Source: a bacterium 1XD21-13 (GTDB taxonomy: Bacteria > Bacillota > Clostridia > Lachnospirales > Lachnospiraceae). Taken from it: DNA of 64,000 nucleotides. The translations under genes were made by a program, and so were the position numbers. The stretch's first letter is position 1. Every line of letters starts with the position of its first letter. The notes under the pieces were generated by a model. That model was not told where the DNA came from and did not search any database. It was given only the letters and a program-made list of their open reading frames with translations. Where the stretch lies: NCBI GenBank assembly GCA_009917555.1, contig QZDX01000003.1:62001-126000 (forward strand), in the 5' to 3' direction. Below, piece by piece: positions 55,656 through 64,000 of this stretch.

Positions 55656-58498
55656 GTCACCCTCCGCTTGGAGGGTGTGGATTGAAATTCGTTTAACTCG
55701 ATCCCGATATCCGCATACATCCGGTCACCCTCCGCTTGGAGGGTGTGGATTGAAATCTTGATATCGACGCCGAACCCCTCGAAATACCCGGTCACCCTCC
55801 GCTTGGAGGGTGTGGATTGAAATAACATGGAATTCATATATGTTGTCGATTCCGCCGTGTCACCCTCCGCTTGGAGGGTGTGGATTGAAATAGGATTTCC
55901 CGGAAGGAAGATCCGGCGCGACGCCCGTCACCCTCCGCTTGGAGGGTGTGGATTGAAATGTCGTATTCCTCCGCCCATATGACAAATTGTTTCGTCACCC
56001 TCCGCTTGGAGGGTGTGGATTGAAATTGATTATTCTTCTGGCAGGAACAAATATATATCAGTCACCCTCCGCTTGGAGGGTGTGGATTGAAATCATAATT
56101 TTTAGTGTCAACGATACGATTTTTTGTGTCACCCTCCGCTTGGAGGGTGTGGATTGAAATCATTAACCAGAAAGGGGAACTGGAAGCGATTGATGTCACC
56201 CTCCGCTTGGAGGGTGTGGATTGAAATAGTTTACAGAGGTGCAGGAGGTTGCGCCCGAACAGCGTCACCCTCCGCTTGGAGGGTGTGGATTGAAATCAGT
56301 ATCAACAAGGTCTTGCAATTCTGACTTGGGTCACCCTCCGCTTGGAGGGTGTGGATTGAAATTAACCTTGACAATGCCTATAAGCTGGTAGAGATTGTCA
56401 CCCTCCGCTTGGAGGGTGTGGATTGAAATTGCAGGCTGTAGATAATGGAAACGGAGAAGTGCAGTCACCCTCCGCTTGGAGGGTGTGGATTGAAATTGTC
56501 CGCAAGGACTGTGCAGGGTTTGTAAGTCTTGTCACCCTCCGCTTGGAGGGTGTGGATTGAAATCACATTTTGGACAGCTAGAAACGGCTCCTGCGGCGTC
56601 ACCCTCCGCTTGGAGGGTGTGGATTGAAATTATAATTTCTTTATATGCTCTTGGTGTCCTCTTAGTCACCCTCCGCTTGGAGGGTGTGGATTGAAATAGC
56701 CTAAGGAATAATTTTAAAGGTTGGGATGCGGTCACCCTCCGCTTGGAGGGTGTGGATTGAAATATATAGTACCGATAAAGCGGATATTTGCCCGCCTGTC
56801 ACCCTCCGCTTGGAGGGTGTGGATTGAAATACAGTACGATTTTTACAATGCCATTATTATCCTGTCACCCTCCGCTTGGAGGGTGTGGATTGAAATCGCT
56901 TATTGGAGATCCGGATATCTTATACATCGACGTCACCCTCCGCTTGGAGGGTGTGGATTGAAATCGGCAGGAAATGCAGGGCGTAAACCCACAAGATAGT
57001 CACCCTCCGCTTGGAGGGTGTGGATTGAAATTTGAAATTTGGTAACCAATAAATTATGATATAGGTCACCCTCCGCTTGGAGGGTGTGGATTGAAATGAA
57101 AAAAAAGGAATATCAACCATTTGCAACGACGTCACCCTCCGCTTGGAGGGTGTGGATTGAAATCACTCCCTATATTCATAGGCACGATAATAGTAAGGTC
57201 ACCCTCCGCTTGGAGGGTGTGGATTGAAATAGGAAGCGGTCAGCGATAAGCTGAACAGCAGATTGTCACCCTCCGCTTGGAGGGTGTGGATTGAAATTGT
57301 CAAAAGAGTAGATACATGCTCGCGGATTTCGGTCACCCTCCGCTTGGAGGGTGTGGATTGAAATGGGCCGGCATGGTAATAGAGAGCAGCAGGGAGGTAG
57401 TCACCCTCCGCTTGGAGGGTGTGGATTGAAATAGATGCGGCTTGACGGATATACCCTGCAACAAATGTCACCCTCCGCTTGGAGGGTGTGGATTGAAATC
57501 TCCAAATACTCCCAATCCGGCACTTCTGACAGGTCACCCTCCGCTTGGAGGGTGTGGATTGAAATTACCGATAAATTAGACAGTTATTTATCTGGCCTCG
57601 TCACCCTCCGCTTGGAGGGTGTGGATTGAAATAGCCATCCAGGATGAATCCGGAAACACTCAGGCGTCACCCTCCGCTTGGAGGGTGTGGATTGAAATTA
57701 ATAGTCTACTGATTAAATTGCATGGAGAAAGGTCACCCTCCGCTTGGAGGGTGTGGATTGAAATCCTGCTGTCCTCTTGACTAAATCTATCCAAATGCGT
57801 CACCCTCCGCTTGGAGGGTGTGGATTGAAATATAGAAGAACCAAAAGTAGTGGAAGTATCAACCCGTCACCCTCCGCTTGGAGGGTGTGGATTGAAATTT
57901 ACTTCCTGAAGCACCAGAAGAAACGCCAGACCGTCACCCTCCGCTTGGAGGGTGTGGATTGAAATCACTTTTAGGACATGGAAAGAGAAGTTTCCGGCGT
58001 CACCCTCCGCTTGGAGGGTGTGGATTGAAATCCCCAGGTTTGTACGTATTATTGGCTGCTAACAAGTCACCCTCCGCTTGGAGGGTGTGGATTGAAATTG
58101 CCTGGCTTTGATTTCATAAACAAATCCAGTTCGTCACCCTCCGCTTGGAGGGTGTGGATTGAAATATATCTACATTGCCGGAGATGCCGGGCACTCTCGT
58201 CACCCTCCGCTTGGAGGGTGTGGATTGAAATATTGTTTATCTGGTGGCAACCGGGGGCTGGGAGCGTCACCCTCCGCTTGGAGGGTGTGGATTGAAATAC
58301 CACATCATAAACAGTACGTACAATCTTAGCTTGTCACCCTCCGCTTGGAGGGTGTGGATTGAAATCGGACGGTGTACCTGGATACACGGGCCAAGAAAGT
58401 CACCCTCCACTTGGAGAGTGTGGATTGAAATCTCATTGTGAAAGGGATTGGAGCCGCCATTGCATGTCACCCTCCGCTTTGAAAGTGTGAGCTGAAAT
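55656..58498 (+). CRISPR. Type I-C CRISPR array, 43 repeats and 42 spacers
   Basis: Repeats of 33 bases (GTCACCCTCC, GCTT, GGAGGGTGTG, GATTGAAAT) with a 6-bp CCCTCC/GGAGGG hairpin. By hand count 41 copies read identically; copy 42 (58399-58431) has two changes and copy 43 (58466-58498) several. Spacers are 33-36 bases, mostly 34, and all look different. Decay at the far end and the leader by cas2 show growth at 55656. Open frames across the array (repeated SPSAWRVWIEI or STPSKRRVT) are artefacts. Spacer targets were not searched. Confidence 0.98.
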
Positions 58499-58533
58499 TT
58501 TTTGAATATCATATAAATCCATAATTATGGCCG

Positions 58534-58567
58534 ATCACTCTCCACCTGGAGAGATAATAACTAAAAT
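58534..58567 (+). repeat. Fossil terminal CRISPR repeat
   Basis: ATCACTCTCCACCTGGAGAG and the following ATAATAACTAAAAT align with the CRISPR repeat over its length, one spacer distance (35 bases) after the last counted copy. The stem is now CTCTCC/GGAGAG: both sides of one base pair have changed and pairing is kept. Confidence 0.6.
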
Positions 58568-58598
58568 AAATTAAAAAGAAAAAGGAGAATCAACTTCT

Positions 58599-59411
58599 AT
58601 GCACGCAACAATCCTAGTGGACAACCTGACAAAAAATAATCTATCCCCCGAGTGGGGCCTGTCCGTCTACATAGAATATGGACAACACAAAATCCTTCTG
58701 GACACCGGAGCCTCCGGGCGTTTCTTAAAAAATGCGGATGCCATGGGAATTGATTTGGCCCAGATAGACTGCGGAGTGCTGTCCCATGCACATTACGATC
58801 ATGCGGATGGTATGGGTGACTTTTTCGCCCGCAATCAAAAAGCCATTTTCTATCTGCGGGAGGGCTCAAAGGAAAATTGCTATGGAAAGAAATGGTGCTT
58901 TCACAAGTATATAGGTATTCACAGGGGATTTCTCAAAACCTACGGGGATCAAATTAAATATGTTTCCGGAAATTATGAGATCCTGCCAGGTGTTACCCTG
59001 GTTCCGCACAGTACACCAGGATTGGAAGAGATTGCAAAGCGAGTAGATCTGTACATAAAAGAAAATGGACGGCTTCGCCCTGATTCCTTTGCTCATGAGC
59101 AGAGTCTGGTCTTTGACACGGAAAATGGGCTTGTGATTTTCAGCAGCTGTTCTCATGGGGGAGCGGATAACATTATCAGAGAGATTGAGGTGGCATTTCC
59201 GGGAAAACAGCTTTATGCCATGTTGGGCGGTTTTCACCTCTACAAATCCTCTCAGGGGGAGGTGCGCGCTCTGGCAGACCGAATCCGTAAAACAGGAATC
59301 AGGAAAATTTACACAGGGCACTGTACAGGAGAACCAGCATTTGCTATATTAAAGGAGGAGTTAGGGGATTGTGCAGAACAGCTTTATACGGGAATGGAGA
59401 TTGATCTGTAG
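58599..59411 (+). CDS. MBL-fold metallo-hydrolase
   Basis: A 270-residue metallo-beta-lactamase-fold protein with the metal motif SHAHYDHADG (about 63-72), then SSCSHGGADNI (His about 188), GGFHLYKS and TGHCTGEP at the end. The overall layout is that of the family that includes archaeal dihydropterin-RFAP synthase-like proteins, but in bacteria the substrate is unknown. GAAAAAGGAG precedes the ATG. It begins 32 bases after the fossil repeat, so any read-through transcript of the array would enter it. Confidence 0.88.
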   Translation: MHATILVDNLTKNNLSPEWGLSVYIEYGQHKILLDTGASGRFLKNADAMGIDLAQIDCGVLSHAHYDHADGMGDFFARNQKAIFYLREGSKENCYGKKWCFHKYIGIHRGFLKTYGDQIKYVSGNYEILPGVTLVPHSTPGLEEIAKRVDLYIKENGRLRPDSFAHEQSLVFDTENGLVIFSSCSHGGADNIIREIEVAFPGKQLYAMLGGFHLYKSSQGEVRALADRIRKTGIRKIYTGHCTGEPAFAILKEELGDCAEQLYTGMEIDL

Positions 59412-59452
59412 CTGTTGAGGTGTAATTGGGAATTGGAATAGGAGGAAGCTAA

Positions 59453-60232
59453 ATGAAGATAAAAGCGGCATTTTTTGATATTGACGGAACAATCCTTTCC
59501 CATAGGACGCATGCTGTGCCGGAGGATACGCGGAAGGCTCTTTATGGCCTTCGGGAGCGGGGAATTAAAATTTTTACCTCCACAGGCAGACACATGCTGG
59601 AGCTGGAGCAGCTTCCGATTCCTGATATAGAATTTGACGGTTATGTACTGCTGAATGGTCAGCTTTGCCTCGATCACAGGCGGGAGGTTTTAGCAGGCTC
59701 GCCCATTGAGGAATATGATATTCAACAGGTGCTTCCTCTGTTTCAAAAGCGAGAGCTGCCTATTGTGTTTGTAGAAAAGGATCGAATTTATATTAATTTT
59801 ATAGATGAGAGAGTGAGAATCGCTCAGGAAGCTATTTCCACGGCACTGCCAGAGTTGGGGGAGTATCATCCGGGAACGCATATTTATCTCGTCAGCATAT
59901 TCTCCAGCCGGAAGGATGTTTATGAGGTATTGGAACGGATGCCTCACTGCAAGCTTACCTGGTGGGCGGAATACGGAACGGATATCATTGCCAAAACCGG
60001 CGGAAAGGTTACGGGAATGAAGCAGATTCTGGATATCCATGGAATTCGGCCAGAGGAGATTATTGCCTTCGGAGATGGAGAAAATGATATAGAAATGATG
60101 GAGTATTCCGGAATTGGCGTGGCTATGGGCAATGGGGAGGATCGTGTGAAAAAGTGTGCTGATTACGTGACAGACGATATTGATGAGGGTGGAATTCTCC
60201 ATGCTCTGCAGCATTTTGGAATCTTGGAATGA
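59453..60232 (+). CDS. Cof-type HAD-family phosphatase
   Basis: A 259-residue HAD hydrolase with IIB-type cap: nucleophile FFDIDGTILS (Asp 9 and 11), STGRHM, Lys in TGGKVTGMKQILD, and AFGDGENDIEMMEYSG with the acidic pair, then VAMGNGEDRVKKCADYV. Cof-type enzymes dephosphorylate sugar phosphates or cofactors such as FMN. AGGAGGAAG precedes the ATG. It lies 41 bases after the MBL gene and 38 bases before the aldolase gene; the three form a likely operon. Confidence 0.92.
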   Translation: MKIKAAFFDIDGTILSHRTHAVPEDTRKALYGLRERGIKIFTSTGRHMLELEQLPIPDIEFDGYVLLNGQLCLDHRREVLAGSPIEEYDIQQVLPLFQKRELPIVFVEKDRIYINFIDERVRIAQEAISTALPELGEYHPGTHIYLVSIFSSRKDVYEVLERMPHCKLTWWAEYGTDIIAKTGGKVTGMKQILDIHGIRPEEIIAFGDGENDIEMMEYSGIGVAMGNGEDRVKKCADYVTDDIDEGGILHALQHFGILE

Positions 60233-60270
60233 AAAATATTATGGAGCTTTTAATCATTAGAGGAGGAGCT

Positions 60271-61296
60271 ATGTTATCTTTTGAAAGCGACTATGTGGAG
60301 GGCGCTCACGAGCAAATATTACAGCGCCTGATAGAAACAAATTTGGAGAAGCTTACCGGCTATGGACAGGACCTCTATTGCGATCGGGCTAAGGAGAAAA
60401 TACGAAAAGCCTGTGAATGTCCGGAGGCAGAGATTTTCTTTTTAGTAGGCGGTACACAGACGAATACGGTAGCTGTTGATTCACTGCTTAAATCCTACGA
60501 GGGTGTGGTGGCGGCCCGGACAGGACATGTAAGTGCCCACGAAGCCGGAGCCATTGAATATCATGGACATAAGGTATTAGAGCTTCCGGAGCACCAGGGG
60601 AAAATCTGCGGGAAGGAGCTTAAAGAGCTTTTGGAGAGCTTCTGGCAGGATGAGAACCATGAGCATATGGTATTTCCGGGAATGGTTTACATATCCCATC
60701 CTACAGAATATGGAACCCTCTACAGCGCGGCAGAGCTTCAGGAGCTTGCCTCCATCTGTCAGGGCTATGAGATTCCTCTGTATCTGGACGGGGCACGCCT
60801 GGGCTATGGCCTTATGAGCCGCGAGACCGATGTGACCCTTCCCATGATAGCAAGGTGCTGTGACGCCTTTTACATCGGGGGAACCAAGGTGGGGGCTCTG
60901 TGCGGAGAGGCTCTGGTATTTACAAAGAAAAATATGCCAAAGCATTTTTTGAGTATCGTGAAGCAGCATGGAGCGCTTTTGGCAAAGGGACGGCTCTTGG
61001 GAATCCAGTTTGATACCCTGTTTACAGAGGGACTGTACTTTGAAATCAGCCGCCACGCCATTGAGATGGCTCAGCTTTTGAAGGAGGGCCTGGAGAAAAA
61101 GGGATACCAGCTCTATCTGCAGTCTCCCACCAACCAGCAGTTTGTTCTTCTGGAAAATGAGACCTATCAAAGGCTGCAGCAGGAGGTCGCCATGGGCTTT
61201 TGGGAAAAACCGGATTCGGAGCATACGGTAGTGCGTCTGGCAACGAGCTGGGCTACAAAGCGGGAGGATGTGGAGGCATTTTTGGCGTTGCTGTAA
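60271..61296 (+). CDS. Threonine aldolase-type PLP enzyme
   Basis: A 341-residue fold-type I PLP enzyme of the beta-eliminating lyase/low-specificity threonine aldolase family, expected to split L-threonine or L-allo-threonine to glycine and acetaldehyde. It begins MLSFESDYVEGAHEQILQRL and has FLVGGTQTNTVAVDSLL, PLYLDGARLGYGLMS (PLP-contact Asp and Arg) and YIGGTKVGALCGEALVF with the Schiff-base Lys. GAGGAGGAG precedes ATG 60271; the frame is open to 60229 inside the HAD overlap region. Confidence 0.9.
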   Translation: MLSFESDYVEGAHEQILQRLIETNLEKLTGYGQDLYCDRAKEKIRKACECPEAEIFFLVGGTQTNTVAVDSLLKSYEGVVAARTGHVSAHEAGAIEYHGHKVLELPEHQGKICGKELKELLESFWQDENHEHMVFPGMVYISHPTEYGTLYSAAELQELASICQGYEIPLYLDGARLGYGLMSRETDVTLPMIARCCDAFYIGGTKVGALCGEALVFTKKNMPKHFLSIVKQHGALLAKGRLLGIQFDTLFTEGLYFEISRHAIEMAQLLKEGLEKKGYQLYLQSPTNQQFVLLENETYQRLQQEVAMGFWEKPDSEHTVVRLATSWATKREDVEAFLALL

Positions 61297-61312
61297 AAAA
61301 GAATAGGGAAAA

Positions 61313-61351
61313 GCCGGAGCCTTGATAAAAAATCAGTATCAAGGCTCCGGC
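61313..61351. terminator. Shared terminator between convergent genes
   Basis: GCCGGAGCCTTGATA (61313-61327) pairs perfectly with TATCAAGGCTCCGGC (61337-61351). A short T-run follows on the minus strand, so it mainly serves the secreted-protein gene. Confidence 0.75.
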
Positions 61352-61402
61352 CATGTATCTATCATATGTCTGCCAAGACAACAAATATAGAAATGAGATA
61401 CC

Positions 61403-61906
61403 TTAGCAAAGGCTGTACTGAAAGCTCTGAGTCCTTGAAAAGCTTTGTTCTATCTCCTGACGAATCTGCTGCTCGGTCAAGGCATTGGGGGAGGAGAGCT
61501 CAAAATATACATAGCCATTGTCTGCTTTGGCATATCCGCAGGCCATGTGGCGAGTTCCCTCCGGAAGTCTTTTTTCCAGAAGGAGGCAGGTATAAGCCTC
61601 GCGATCAATCCAATCACCAATCATATAATCAAGGCCGGCCTCGCTGAGCTGTACCACATGCTCGGACACGTAGTCGGACAGCACTTCGTCCAGAATCCAT
61701 TTTTCACGCTCTGCCAGCTTCACATAGGTCAGCTGGATGGAGGATGGCACCTTAACCGGGAGTGTAAATGCGGTGAGAACACCATATTCAGTGGTTTCGG
61801 CGTTATGATCTGCCAGATTGGCAGCCAATACGGCTCTGCTGCTTGACAGTAGAGAACAAGTGATTGCTGTCAGACAGATGATGTAAGAGAAAACTCGTTT
61901 TTTCAT
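61403..61906 (-). CDS. Secreted protein of unknown function
   Basis: A 167-residue exported protein: signal peptide MKKRVFSYIICLTAITCSLL and SSSRAVLAA with probable cleavage after AVLA-A; no lipobox Cys. The mature part (LTAFTLPVKVPSSIQLTYVK, SEAGLDYMIGDWIDREAY) recognises no family by eye; it has the look of a small adhesion- or inhibitor-like domain. GGGGGGTG precedes ATG 61906. It stands alone and faces the aldolase gene. Confidence 0.72.
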   Translation of the reverse strand: MKKRVFSYIICLTAITCSLLSSSRAVLAANLADHNAETTEYGVLTAFTLPVKVPSSIQLTYVKLAEREKWILDEVLSDYVSEHVVQLSEAGLDYMIGDWIDREAYTCLLLEKRLPEGTRHMACGYAKADNGYVYFELSSPNALTEQQIRQEIEQSFSRTQSFQYSLC

Positions 61907-62336
61907 AGACACCCCCCATTTCTTATTTTCATTTCGTACTCTGCATACCAGTATTCAGATAAACCAGTAGGGCTTTCGAAAACCTTTCCATGTCTGTATC
62001 TGCCATAGATATTTTGCTGGCACTGGTATGAGCTTCCTTTGTTTCTCTTAAGTATATACAAAAAGTATTACGAAATTATGAAGATAAAATTTATTTTGTA
62101 TTATAATTTTGAGAAAATGGAGTAAATATTCAGAAAAAATAACAAATAGAGACAAAGAGGGACAAGAACAGACACACAGAGATCTTCTATAAGAATGCTT
62201 TTACCTGATTGCAGTAAACCCCTGGAGTATGGTATAATTTTCACAATGGGATTGCGTTTAGGAAAATTTAAAAACCATAACACCGAATTGTATTGATGTG
62301 GTGTTACGGAACTCTAAATTTAGGAGGAAACGGAAA
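61907..62336 (+). promoter_or_regulatory. acsV upstream region with promoter
   Basis: AT-rich 430-base gap without a gene. TTGCAG at 62209-62214 and TATAAT at 62233-62238 (18 bases apart) make a good promoter about 100 bases before acsV. In the leader, AACACC and GGTGTT near 62279-62306 form a hairpin upstream of the AGGAGG site. Confidence 0.65.
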
Positions 62337-64000
62337 ATGGCAAATGTAATATTTCGATTCGAGGACGGCGATCAGGTAACCGTGTCCACGGCCCTGGGGG
62401 AGAACCTTCTGGAGACGGCCCGGAAATCCAACGTAGTGATTGACGCCCCCTGCTCCGGCAATGCTTCCTGCGGAAAATGCAAGGTGAAGTTTATCAAGGG
62501 CAAGCTGGATTCCAAGAAGACCCGTCATATCAGCGATGCGGAGTATGAGGAGGGCTGGCGGCTGGCCTGCGTAAGCTATGTGGCCGGAGACGTGGAAGTG
62601 ATGGTGCCGGATATTGCCTCCGCTTACCGCAGCCGCATGAAGGTGGCGGACTTAAGCTCCCCGGAGGAGGTAGCCATCTTTGACGAATCCAAGCGCAAAA
62701 TCGAGGAGGCCGATCTGCCCCTTCACAACAACATTCACATTGTGCGGATTAAGATGGACCCTCCGAGCCTGGAGGACACCATGCCGGATATTGAGCGTGT
62801 TATAAGGGCCCTGCAGGAGGCCACGGGGATTCAATATATTCGGATTCCTTATTCCTCCCTGCGGAAGCTCCCCAATACCCTGCGGGGCAGCAATTTTGAG
62901 ATCCAGTGTATCATCGGACAGGCCCAGCGCCATGTGTTCGTCTATGACGTCTATGGGGCAAATGAGGACTTGATTGTGGGCGGTCTTGCCATTGATATCG
63001 GAACCACCACCGTGTCTGCGGTTGTGGTGAATATGATAGACGGCAAGATTCTGGCAAAGGCGTCCACCGGAAACGGACAGATTCGCTACGGAGCGGATGT
63101 AATCAACCGGATTATCGAGTCCACCAAGCAGGGCGGCCGGACCCGCCTGCAGGATGCGATTGTGGCGGAGACCCTGAATCCTATGATTCAGCAGATGTGC
63201 AAGGCGGCCCACATCAGCACGCGGCACATTTACCGCTTGGCAATAGCGGGCAATACCACCATGAACCATCTGCTTATGGGAATTAATGCGGACCCGCTTC
63301 GCATGGAGCCGTATATTCCGGCATTTTTTAAGACAAACTCTTTCTATGCGTCAGATATCAATCTGAAGGTTCACCCGGATGCCCATATTATTATGGCGCC
63401 CAATATCGGAAGCTACGTGGGCGGTGATATTACGGCGGGTACTCTGGTGAGTATGCTCTGGAACCAGCCGGAATTCTCCCTGTTCATTGACCTGGGAACC
63501 AATGGAGAGCTGGTATTCGGCAATTCCGACTTTATGATGAGCTGCGCCTGCTCCGCAGGTCCGGCCTTCGAGGGCGGCGATATCAGCTGCGGCATGCGCG
63601 CCACGGACGGAGCTATCGAGGCGTGTACCATTGATGCGGAGACTATGGAGCCTGATTTTACCATTATCGGAGACGAGGGAGAGAAGCCTATCGGCCTGTG
63701 CGGTTCCGGTATCATTGATGTGATTGCGGAGCTGTTCCGGTGTAAGATTATCAGCCCCAAGGGAAAATTTATCCGGGACGGAAAGCGGATCAAGCGGGAC
63801 GCTTACGGAATGGGCAGCTATGTGCTGGCCTTTGAGGAGGAATCCGGCTCCGTGAAGGATGTGGAGATTACCGAGGTGGATATTGACAACTTTATCCGGG
63901 CCAAGGGCGCTATTTTCTCTGCCATCCGTACCATGCTGAAGACCCTGGACTTCGATATCAGTATGATTGAGCAGGTCTATGTGGCCGGCGGTATCGGAAG
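62337..64000 (+). CDS. acsV: Corrinoid-protein reductive activator (RACo-like), 3' end beyond the window
   Basis: Partial gene, about 554 codons visible, not closed by a stop. N-terminal 2Fe-2S ferredoxin domain (MANVIFRFEDGDQVTVSTAL, CSGNASCGKCKV, later RLACVS), linker, then an ASKHA ATPase domain (GGLAIDIGTTTVSAVVVNMI, LAIAGNTTMNHLLMGI, SLFIDLGTNGELVFG, GSGIIDVIAELF). This is the architecture of RACo/AcsV, which uses ATP and low-potential electrons to return the corrinoid iron-sulfur protein to the active Co(I) state in the Wood-Ljungdahl pathway. TAGGAGGAAAC precedes the ATG. It probably begins a further acs cluster to the right. Related activators also serve O-demethylases, which cannot be excluded. 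Confidence 0.88.
   Translation, partial: MANVIFRFEDGDQVTVSTALGENLLETARKSNVVIDAPCSGNASCGKCKVKFIKGKLDSKKTRHISDAEYEEGWRLACVSYVAGDVEVMVPDIASAYRSRMKVADLSSPEEVAIFDESKRKIEEADLPLHNNIHIVRIKMDPPSLEDTMPDIERVIRALQEATGIQYIRIPYSSLRKLPNTLRGSNFEIQCIIGQAQRHVFVYDVYGANEDLIVGGLAIDIGTTTVSAVVVNMIDGKILAKASTGNGQIRYGADVINRIIESTKQGGRTRLQDAIVAETLNPMIQQMCKAAHISTRHIYRLAIAGNTTMNHLLMGINADPLRMEPYIPAFFKTNSFYASDINLKVHPDAHIIMAPNIGSYVGGDITAGTLVSMLWNQPEFSLFIDLGTNGELVFGNSDFMMSCACSAGPAFEGGDISCGMRATDGAIEACTIDAETMEPDFTIIGDEGEKPIGLCGSGIIDVIAELFRCKIISPKGKFIRDGKRIKRDAYGMGSYVLAFEEESGSVKDVEITEVDIDNFIRAKGAIFSAIRTMLKTLDFDISMIEQVYVAGGIG

Noticed and set aside
55656-58498. Self-targeting spacers
   Set aside because: None noticed on reading, but I could not compare all spacers with the window or genome, so no claim is made.
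55553-58512. Many short open frames on both strands of the array with repeated peptides
   Set aside because: They are translations of the CRISPR repeat itself, not proteins.
62652-63269. Minus-strand open frame of 205 codons
   Set aside because: Lies opposite acsV, whose domains are unmistakable; no ribosome site.

Overview
The window looks like chromosomal DNA of an anaerobic, acetogenic Firmicute, most likely a Lachnospiraceae member related to Blautia. The reasons are a complete acetyl-CoA synthase gene (acsB) and the 5' part of a corrinoid-activating protein gene (acsV) from the Wood-Ljungdahl pathway, strong AGGAGG ribosome sites, frequent TTG and GTG starts, a sodium-coupled decarboxylase beta subunit, and gene families typical of gut Clostridia (DUF2000, DUF2975, putative zinc ribbon, YkoFEDC). 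No rRNA or tRNA gene was seen. Genus-level assignment is inference.

Layout. 0-4 kb: ZIP metal transporter, AraC regulator, internally deleted EamA exporter, DUF2000 protein, YjbR-EVE fusion. 4-8.3 kb: RelE/ParE toxin-antitoxin pair, YtrA-type GntR regulator with its ABC exporter, DUF3592 protein, zinc-ribbon protein, and a small HNH gene between short inverted repeats. 8.3-11.8 kb: a minus-strand cell-envelope-stress module (response regulator, ABC ATPase, permease, histidine kinase) of the peptide-antibiotic resistance type. 11.9-13.9 kb: MerR regulator and a serine hydrolase whose N-terminus is a 15-bp tandem repeat. 14-16 kb: a split retropepsin-like protease between two 67-bp direct repeats, then an Rpn-type nuclease. 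16-19.3 kb: QueG-like Fe-S protein, AGCS symporter, lipoprotein. 19.5-23.1 kb: TPP riboswitch and the thiamine-precursor ECF transporter ykoFEDC. 23.1-26.6 kb: a putative Mn2+ (yybP-ykoY) riboswitch with terminator, a leucine-rich-repeat lipoprotein, a sodium-pump beta subunit and a 45-residue OadG-like protein. 26.8-30.1 kb: small membrane protein, NimA-like flavoprotein, and a DUF2975/YozG-like HTH/lipoprotein operon. 30.2-32.8 kb: large hybrid sensor kinase.

33-43 kb is a decaying catabolic locus: 2-hydroxyacid dehydrogenase, nitroreductase, methylisocitrate-lyase-like gene (5' missing), TRAP transporter dctQ (5' missing) and dctM, and an MmgE/PrpD gene broken by frameshift and deletion, followed by an XRE-ImmA-like regulator. 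A 3.5-kb serine-recombinase element sits between the two truncated genes. Both truncations fall at the same 12-bp palindrome, which suggests that site-specific rearrangement scrambled the locus. The non-coding part of the element is a dense set of palindromes, including four copies of one 23-bp dyad.

43-45.2 kb holds acsB; acsV begins at 62.3 kb and runs off the end. Between them lie a second Rpn-type nuclease, an alpha/beta hydrolase and a complete type I-C CRISPR-Cas system (cas3-cas5c-cas8c-cas7c-cas4-cas1-cas2), with 41 identical and 2 variant 33-nt repeats, followed by one fossil repeat. Two pieces of the cas locus resemble the 3' end of the repeat: 13 nt antisense in the upstream intergenic region and 18 nt at the cas4/cas1 junction. 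Downstream of the array are an MBL-fold hydrolase, a Cof-type HAD phosphatase, a threonine-aldolase-type enzyme and a secreted protein.

The most unusual items are the chimeric recombinase junction, the palindrome array inside that element, the repeat-like sequences within the cas locus, the Mn2+-type riboswitch in front of an LRR lipoprotein, and the split retropepsin. All calls are from reading the sequence; no database search was possible.
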